Of a stretch of DNA of 22,066 bases, positions 7,448 to 13,230 are shown one piece after another; the first letter of the stretch is position 1, and the number at the start of each line of letters is the position of its first letter. The position numbers and the translations under genes were made by a program. Source of the DNA: CAYNEO01 sp964396245 (GTDB lineage: Bacteria > Zixibacteria > MSB-5A5 > GN15 > FEB-12); the NCBI GenBank assembly GCA_964396245.1, contig CAYNEO010000058.1:1-22066 (forward strand), read 5' to 3'. Under the pieces are notes generated by a model. It was given only the letters and a program-made list of their open reading frames with translations, ran no database searches and was not told where the DNA came from.

Positions 7448-8353
7448 ATGAAATCAGTAACGAAAGTGCTACCTGTCCTGACACTGGCGCTTCTTCTGCT
7501 TGTCGTGTCAGCGTTCGCCGAAGAAGATACCACGGCCGCCGGATGGAAAAAGTCGCTGGTGATCGACCTGACCACCACCCAGGCCGCCTATTCCAATTCC
7601 TGGGTCGGCGGCGAAGCCGGTTCGTTCAACTGGGTCGGCAACCTGAACGGCAAGGTGGAAAAGCAGGTTCTGCCCTGGCTCGATCTGCAATCGAGACTCA
7701 AGCTGTCATTCGGACAGACCGTAACTCAGGACCCGGACACAAAGGTATGGAGCAAGCCTCGCAAATCAACCGACCTGATTGATTGGGAAACAATAGGATT
7801 GATCACGGTAGATGCCTATGTCGACCCGTATGCCGCGTTCAGGATTGAGTCCCAGTTTCTTAACGCGTCGGTGGAGGCAAAGAATCGCTATCTGGACCCC
7901 ATGCTGCTCACCGAGTCCGGCGGTATCGCCCGCAAGGTATATGAGCGTAACGACGATGAAGTCCTGCTGCGCCTCGGTCTGGCTGTCCGCGAGAGGATAA
8001 ACAAGGTCATTACTGACACGGCAACGCTCGCAATCAAGGACTCGGTAACGACCGACGGTGGTCTCCAATTCAATGCGAACGCCAACCTCACGTTCAATAA
8101 GAATCTGAGTTATACGGGCCAGCTCACCCTGTACAAAGCCCTGCTTTACTCGAAGAAAGACGAAGTCAAGGGCACCCCGTTCGAGGATGATTGGAAAGCC
8201 ATCGATGTCAACTGGGAAACTATCATCAGCGCATCCGTATCCAAGATCATCACTGTCAACCTGTATACTCAGCTGCTGTATGACAAGCAGATCAGCCGCC
8301 GGGGACGTATCAAGGAGACGCTGGGATTTGGACTCGTTTTCAAGCTGATTTAG
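7448..8353 (+). CDS. DUF3078-like outer-membrane beta-barrel protein
   Basis: The ATG at 7448 follows GAGGGGA at good spacing and begins a clear signal peptide: MKSVTK, a Leu/Val-rich core, and cleavage near VSAFA|EED. An in-frame TTG at 7424 would add eight residues before the signal and is less likely. The mature part starts with a Trp-Lys segment and a SNSWVGGEAGSFNW motif, which is characteristic of the DUF3078 family of Bacteroidetes and relatives. The rest is alternating beta-strand sequence (LDLQSRLKLSFGQT, ANANLTFNKNLSYTGQLTLYK) ending in a short hydrophobic strand, LGFGLVFKLI, as expected for an outer-membrane barrel. Length is 301 residues. Its function is unknown in the family. It follows the mscSL pair after a hairpin, so it may be partly read through from that unit; no clear separate promoter is visible. 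Confidence 0.82.
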   Translation: MKSVTKVLPVLTLALLLLVVSAFAEEDTTAAGWKKSLVIDLTTTQAAYSNSWVGGEAGSFNWVGNLNGKVEKQVLPWLDLQSRLKLSFGQTVTQDPDTKVWSKPRKSTDLIDWETIGLITVDAYVDPYAAFRIESQFLNASVEAKNRYLDPMLLTESGGIARKVYERNDDEVLLRLGLAVRERINKVITDTATLAIKDSVTTDGGLQFNANANLTFNKNLSYTGQLTLYKALLYSKKDEVKGTPFEDDWKAIDVNWETIISASVSKIITVNLYTQLLYDKQISRRGRIKETLGFGLVFKLI

Positions 8354-8388
8354 GCGCGAGTCGGTCTCGCAAACACGGGCAAAGTAAA

Positions 8389-8416
8389 ACCGCTTCCGGA
8401 TAAACCCGGAAGCGGT
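8389..8416 (-). terminator. Rho-independent terminator of the C69 peptidase gene
   Basis: A perfect 11-base stem, ACCGCTTCCGG (8389-8399) and CCGGAAGCGGT (8406-8416), has a 6-base loop. On the minus strand the stem is followed by TTTTACTTT, as needed for termination. It lies about 40 bases past the stop of the minus-strand gene and between two convergent genes. On the plus strand it lacks a T-tract, so it would serve the DUF3078 gene less well. Confidence 0.8.
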
Positions 8417-8454
8417 CAGTGGGTGCCGACGTTATCTTCAGTTAGTTGTCTTTA

Positions 8455-10080
8455 TCACGGCGCGACCGTCTGCGTTTGTTGCAGACGCAATTGATCGGCC
8501 TTTGACTTCAATACCTCTCTCAGCCAGCTTTCCGGATAGCCCAGCTCCTGCGGCCTGCCGTTTTCATCACGAACGTATCCGTCATTGTACTTCGTCAGCA
8601 GGTACTCGCCGAGCGCCCGCCACCGTGACACCATCTGTTCGGCGTGCGATACCGAGTAGTCGGTAAGGTAACGCACCAGCAAATCCGGGTCATCCTCTGC
8701 AAGCTCCATTGCCGTTTTTTCCACCGCAGGCTGGAGTGCGAGATACGTTCCTTCGATCTCTTTCTGTACGGCGAGAACATCCTCTGACATCATCGAGTAT
8801 TTGAGGTACGAATAATTCGAAACGAGATTGAACACCCACCAGGCTGACTTCCACGAAAATCGCTCGAAAGAACCGACAGTGAAGGCTTCGGGAATCGCAT
8901 CGATCCCGCAATACAACGGCGTATAACAGGTCATGTATGTATCATCGAGACCGTACCAGTACACGCCCCCAACCTTATCGGGCAGCCGGCCTCGAGATTG
9001 CGAAACAAATGAAAACGCCGTCTGCTGTGTCGATATCGGCCGTTCCCAGCCGTACTGCACACTGTCAACGGTGAACTCCAGCGGTCGTGAGCGCAGGGGA
9101 CATCCAAACGGGCCGGCGTCTATGCCTTTGGTCACATCGAACGGTGTCCCCTCGTAGTGATCGCGCATGAGCGCAAATACGTCAGCGAGGGCGAGCTTCT
9201 TATCCGGTTTCACCCATAGCGGGTATGGTTGCGAGCCCTCTTTTCCCCGGGCGTAGTCGGGGGAGAGGTCAAGCGATGGCGCCGCACGACGAAAGATGCT
9301 CCACACGCGGGAATCTCCAAACCGCCGGTTTGCCATAGTTGATGGGCAGTAGACTTCGTTGAATAGAAATGGCCCGTCGGACTCTGGATCATAATATCCT
9401 CTTTCCTCGGCAAACGAGATCACGTTATCCGAGTAAAGGCAGTTTTCAGGATCGTCCATCGGGAATTGCCCGATGCGCGCTTTGTTGGCATGGGCCGAAA
9501 TGTATCCGTCCGGCACACGGACCGCCACCCACTCAGCCCCGTGACCGCCTTCACCGGGGCCGATAATCTCCAGTATCCAGGCTTCATCCTTGTCGGCTAT
9601 CGATATGGATTCTCCGGTAGACCCGTAGCCGTATGTGTCGACAAGGTCAGTCATGACCTGAATTGCCTCCCGGGCCGTGCGGGCCCGCTGGAGTGCCAAT
9701 TGCATCAGGTCCCAGTAGTGCAGGAGCCCGGCTCGATCCCTCAACTCCTCACGTCCGTCAAAAGTGGTCTCACCGATAGCCAGCTGATGTTCATTCATCA
9801 GATCAACCACGGCGTACGTGTGTTCGACCTGGTCAATCCAGCCCCGTACATTCCCACGCCAGTCTGTGATCGCAAGTGAATCGCCGGGCGGGTAGTCGGC
9901 CGCGGGAAGGTATTCGAGTTCGGGACGAAACTCACCGTCGCATGTGTAAGTTATCATTACGGAGCCGTCGACCGACGCTCCCTTGGTCACCAGCAGACTG
10001 GAGCATGCGCTCGCCGCTCCGCTTGCGGCCAGCACGACTGCCAGGCCAGCAAGAATCGAAAACAAACCCTGATGTCTCAT
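8455..10080 (-). CDS. Secreted C69-family dipeptidase
   Basis: I chose the ATG at 10080, which has AAGGAA seven bases upstream and begins MRHQGLFSILAGLAVV, a signal peptide. A longer frame from 10194 only adds sequence without a signal. The product is 541 residues. Cys26 follows ASA, so signal peptidase I cleavage would directly expose it; the next residues (SSLLVTKGASVDGSVM) match the start of C69 Ntn-hydrolases, in which the N-terminal Cys is the nucleophile. Further family marks are the NEHQLAIGETTFDGREE segment (about 120-140) and YISAHANKARIGQFP. C69 enzymes (PepD type) cleave dipeptides and short peptides. Here it would act in the periplasm or outside, scavenging amino acids. It has its own terminator and a candidate promoter, so it is probably monocistronic. 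Confidence 0.9.
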   Translation of the reverse strand: MRHQGLFSILAGLAVVLAASGAASACSSLLVTKGASVDGSVMITYTCDGEFRPELEYLPAADYPPGDSLAITDWRGNVRGWIDQVEHTYAVVDLMNEHQLAIGETTFDGREELRDRAGLLHYWDLMQLALQRARTAREAIQVMTDLVDTYGYGSTGESISIADKDEAWILEIIGPGEGGHGAEWVAVRVPDGYISAHANKARIGQFPMDDPENCLYSDNVISFAEERGYYDPESDGPFLFNEVYCPSTMANRRFGDSRVWSIFRRAAPSLDLSPDYARGKEGSQPYPLWVKPDKKLALADVFALMRDHYEGTPFDVTKGIDAGPFGCPLRSRPLEFTVDSVQYGWERPISTQQTAFSFVSQSRGRLPDKVGGVYWYGLDDTYMTCYTPLYCGIDAIPEAFTVGSFERFSWKSAWWVFNLVSNYSYLKYSMMSEDVLAVQKEIEGTYLALQPAVEKTAMELAEDDPDLLVRYLTDYSVSHAEQMVSRWRALGEYLLTKYNDGYVRDENGRPQELGYPESWLREVLKSKADQLRLQQTQTVAP

Positions 10081-10086
10081 ACATCT

Positions 10087-10139
10087 ATTCCTTACTGTTG
10101 TTGAGCATATGGGTATACAGTACAATATCCGTAAGGAAT
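10087..10139 (-). promoter_or_regulatory. Leader/promoter region of the C69 peptidase with 9-base inverted repeat over the Shine-Dalgarno
   Basis: ATTCCTTAC at 10087-10095 and GTAAGGAAT at 10131-10139 form a perfect inverted repeat 35 bases apart. In the mRNA, the arm nearest the start contains the Shine-Dalgarno (AAGGAAT), so pairing could hide it. A weak promoter (TTGCCG at 10151-10146, TATTGT at 10127-10122, 18-base spacer) would start inside the loop; in that case the repeat acts as DNA, not RNA. Confidence 0.3.
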
Positions 10140-10178
10140 TTTCAACGGCAAATCTGAGTGAGTGGCCCGCTGCGCCGC

Positions 10179-10210
10179 AAAAAAAAGACGCCACCCCGAA
10201 AGATGGCGCC
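10179..10210 (-). terminator. Rho-independent terminator of the aspartyl protease-like gene
   Basis: On the minus strand, a 9-base stem including two G-U pairs (GGCGCCATC at 10210-10202 with GGTGGCGTC at 10195-10187) has a TTTCGG loop and is followed by eight T residues (10186-10179). It lies 23 bases past the stop codon at 10233. It separates this gene from the C69 gene downstream on the same strand. Confidence 0.9.
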
Positions 10211-10232
10211 TGATTTCATCGTGCGTCAATTG

Positions 10233-12107
10233 CTAGACTATGTCCTCGAGCGTTATCGTGAACGTTTTTGGCTCATTATCTCTGAGCACCAACAGCTTCA
10301 GCTCCGTGCCCGCCTTTTCGCGGAAAAGCTTGCGTACGGCGATTATGCCGTCGAAATAGTCTATCGGAACGCCGTTGATCGACACCAGTTGGTCGCCTTT
10401 CTCAACTCCGGCTTTGGCCCCCGGAGTATTTGGAGCGACAAAAAACACGGCAATGGCATCATCGTCATTCAGCCACAGTTGTATGCCGCTCCGATCACGG
10501 GGAAAGTCAACGTCGAAATCCTCGCCCTTTTCCACAATGACTTTCTGATTCTCGTAATCGAGGTACAGCACAAAGTGGTCGAAGACGTCATTCCCGATAT
10601 TCCCGATCAACTCTGACTGGGAAAACGCTCCCTGACCTTTTTGCATGGGGATATCTATCACCGGCCGCATCAGTGTGAACCCGGCGAAAGCCAGCGAATC
10701 AAAGCGCGAGATTTTATCCTCCATGGCTCCGCCTGCCCCAAAACCCATGCGCTCCACTCCCGGACGGTTAAGCAAGTCGTGAGACTGGGCAAACGGATAA
10801 TGGAAACTAATAGTACCCGCCCCAAGGTCAAGATTCCACTGCCCGGAATACTCGCCGTTCACTGTCAACGGTACACTGAAAAAGTTGCCCCGGAGCGGAG
10901 CGTCGAGGACTGTCCCATTGCCAATGTAATTGAATTTGTCAGGGAGATAAAATACGAGAGCCTCGTTAGCGTAGTCTATCCTGGTCGTGAATCGTGAGAG
11001 AAAATCATAGCCGAGAATTCCGACAACTTCCAGGCCGAGTATCTTGTGAAAAAGCTGCTTGAGATTGATTGCTACAATCTTTTGCTGCTGAAACTCAATA
11101 TTCCCGACCCGGTATGGCGGCAAGGTAACAAACGATACGTTCACCGTATTGCCGGCGCCCTGTCCCGTTAGATTCCCTTCCGGCTGCAGACCCGACTCCA
11201 CGGCGAAGCTCGAATCAATTACCGTTCGACCGGCGCCTGAATCCAGCACCCACAGCCGCTCTTTCCCGCTCACGTTAACCGGCAGATAGATATGATTCTC
11301 GATATACTTGAACTTCACCACCACGCTGTCGCCCCCGTTCAGAAAGGCGAAATCCTTGACATCCTGGCTCGGTGGCTCGAACAGCGAAGGGTCGATATTC
11401 ACATTCGGTTCATATTTGGTTATCTGGATCGCCTGCTTCTGGCCGATCGGCAGGATGGTCATGTCCTGATGAAATGCCTGTACCAATCCGTCAACCGTTC
11501 GAAAATCCGAAAAGACCGATTGTGTCTGCTCGTCCGGCTGATTTACATCCATGCGAACCATGTAAAATGTCGATGAATCAAAGTACTGCAGCCGAATATC
11601 CTTGTTGATACTGTTGGCAATCCGCACAACATAACAATCGGTGCCGTTCACATCTTTCATTCCGTCAAAAGAAAGAGTAAAGTACTTCGAATCCGGATTG
11701 AGCTCCGCGTAAAGCGCAAACAGGCTGTCGATCGTTCGCCTTTTCAGGGTCTCTTCGTCCCGCTGGAAACTGAGTTTCCCGTTGGCGTCGACCACCCAGG
11801 AGACCTTACCGTTATCCCCGGATATCTGCTTCATCAGTTTGAGGTCGACTTCTTGTCTCTGGCGCAGCGGCGGCTCGGACCAGTTCTTGAACGTTCCTTC
11901 CAGTCCGGTACCGATTATATCGATAGTCCCTTCCGTAAAACTGGTCTTCACCGCCTTAACCTTGTCCAGTCCGCCTATCGCGGTGTAGTACTTGTCGAGA
12001 ATGACGTAAGGGTCGGTGATATCCCCCTGGGCGGCAGCCGGCGACGGAATCATCGTGGCCGTAATCAGGGCGACCAGGCCCAATGTCACGACACGTGTAG
12101 TTTTCAT
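10233..12107 (-). CDS. Exported two-lobed retropepsin-like aspartyl protease with PDZ domain
   Basis: The 624-residue product starts with a signal peptide (MKTTRVVTLG, cleavage near AAAQG). Residues 30-250 resemble the LolA-like N-terminal part found before such proteases (YYTAIGGLDKVKAVK; beta-strand rich). The first retropepsin-like lobe has WVLDSGAGRTVID with D289 as candidate catalytic Asp and ILGYDFL at about 364-370. A second lobe has WNLDLGAGTISF with D427 and NIGNDVFDHF at about 503-512. The second motif is DLG rather than DTG/DSG. A PDZ domain (about 541-622) includes PGAKAGVEKGDQLVSINGVPI. The pattern fits a periplasmic or surface aspartyl protease whose two lobes could pair within one chain. 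The substrate is unknown. The ATG at 12107 is preceded by GGGAGAGA. Confidence 0.88.
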   Translation of the reverse strand: MKTTRVVTLGLVALITATMIPSPAAAQGDITDPYVILDKYYTAIGGLDKVKAVKTSFTEGTIDIIGTGLEGTFKNWSEPPLRQRQEVDLKLMKQISGDNGKVSWVVDANGKLSFQRDEETLKRRTIDSLFALYAELNPDSKYFTLSFDGMKDVNGTDCYVVRIANSINKDIRLQYFDSSTFYMVRMDVNQPDEQTQSVFSDFRTVDGLVQAFHQDMTILPIGQKQAIQITKYEPNVNIDPSLFEPPSQDVKDFAFLNGGDSVVVKFKYIENHIYLPVNVSGKERLWVLDSGAGRTVIDSSFAVESGLQPEGNLTGQGAGNTVNVSFVTLPPYRVGNIEFQQQKIVAINLKQLFHKILGLEVVGILGYDFLSRFTTRIDYANEALVFYLPDKFNYIGNGTVLDAPLRGNFFSVPLTVNGEYSGQWNLDLGAGTISFHYPFAQSHDLLNRPGVERMGFGAGGAMEDKISRFDSLAFAGFTLMRPVIDIPMQKGQGAFSQSELIGNIGNDVFDHFVLYLDYENQKVIVEKGEDFDVDFPRDRSGIQLWLNDDDAIAVFFVAPNTPGAKAGVEKGDQLVSINGVPIDYFDGIIAVRKLFREKAGTELKLLVLRDNEPKTFTITLEDIV

Positions 12108-12297
12108 GTGACTTGTCTCTCCCGGACGTTAAAATGTCCACTACTGTTGGTTCTTGATTTCGTTTATGAGATTTCCTTGAATCGAGTTGATGGTCTTCCT
12201 TGTAATACGATTCCCCGGGACCCGGGTTGCCTGTTCGAGTGGTTTCCTGCCAGTATCCAGGAGATTCGGCTTGTTGAGGGCGCCCGATTTCACTAGC

Positions 12298-12335
12298 TTG
12301 ACCGGAGTATAACAGGGTAGTATCCACCCTCGCAA
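12298..12335. promoter_or_regulatory. Overlapping divergent promoters with inverted repeat
   Basis: A minus-strand promoter for the protease gene can be read as TTGCGA (12335-12330), an 18-base spacer, and TATACT (12311-12306). A plus-strand promoter for the CpcT-like gene can be read as TTGACC (12298-12303), a 17-base spacer, and TATCCA (12321-12326). The overlap contains the inverted repeat AGGGT-AGTATCC-ACCCT (12314-12330), which could bind a dimeric regulator affecting both. This is consensus reading only. Confidence 0.4.
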
Positions 12336-12376
12336 CCGTGTTCTCTATACATCCGCCTTTGACCTCAGGAGGCAAT

Positions 12377-13024
12377 ATGTTCCGGAATCGTTGGCTTGCA
12401 CCGTTTGCCACCATGTTCATCTTTCTCTTGGCGGGTTGCGCGACTGAAGCGCCCCGGGAAAAGCACGGTGATCTTAAGCTACTGGCGAACTGGCTCTCCG
12501 GTTCGTTTTCCAGCGAGCAACAGGCCATGACAGATTCGAATTACTACTACATCGGTCTTGAAATGGTGCCCATCTGGAAATCGCGGACCGACGGATACTG
12601 GCTTTATGTCGAACAGGCCGAAAATTCAACTCCGGACAAACCATACCGGCAACGTGTTTACCACCTCACTCAGATCAACGATTCCACCTTCAAATCGACC
12701 GTCTATGCCATTCCCGAACCGGCTCGATTCGTCGGTCTTTGGGCCTACCCCGACCCGCTCGCCGACCTTACGCCCGATTCATTGATCCTTCGCGATGGTT
12801 GCTCGATTGTACTGAAAAAGATCGATGATCAGGCCTTCGCAGGCGGAACAATCGGTACCGGCTGCGAAAGCACGCGGGCCGGTGCTGCCTACGTAACGTC
12901 CGAGGTCCGGGTCACCGCAGGAGCCCTTTATAGTTGGGACCGCGGTTTCGATGCGGAAGGCAATCAGGTATGGGGAGCCGAACACGGCGGCTACATATTT
13001 ACTCGAATCGGTGATGCCCCCTGA
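12377..13024 (+). CDS. CpcT/CpeT-family lipoprotein
   Basis: The ATG at 12377 follows AGGAGG (12367-12372) closely and gives a lipoprotein signal with lipobox LAGC, Cys21 being the lipidated residue. A start at 12338 would bury the signal. The mature part carries the marks of the CpcT/CpeT chromophore lyase family. In order these are LLANWLSGSFSSEQQA (about 35-50), YWLYVEQA (about 74-81), PYRQRVYHL (about 89-97), the DGC and TGCESTR segments (C142, C163), and YSWDRGFDAEGNQVWG (about 185-200) with a final GGYIF. In cyanobacteria these proteins attach phycobilins to phycobiliprotein cysteines. No phycobiliprotein or pigment gene is present here, so a different role at the membrane is likely. 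It is 215 residues, similar to the family. Family membership is from recognised motifs; the function is unknown. Confidence 0.85.
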   Translation: MFRNRWLAPFATMFIFLLAGCATEAPREKHGDLKLLANWLSGSFSSEQQAMTDSNYYYIGLEMVPIWKSRTDGYWLYVEQAENSTPDKPYRQRVYHLTQINDSTFKSTVYAIPEPARFVGLWAYPDPLADLTPDSLILRDGCSIVLKKIDDQAFAGGTIGTGCESTRAGAAYVTSEVRVTAGALYSWDRGFDAEGNQVWGAEHGGYIFTRIGDAP

Positions 13025-13230
13025 TGTCATTGGTGGTCCGCTACGCGAAATCATCAACCGGGATTGTCTAATGACAGTGTGCAATCTTCTGCCAGATTAT
13101 TTATCAAGTTGACCGTCTGACCCGTCAGAATCACTGTCAGTCCAGTCTGAACCATCATCCAACTCCCGTCCGGCGCAGAAATTGCTTCTATAAATGAACG
13201 GGTTACCATATATTGAATTCGGGTAAGGTG

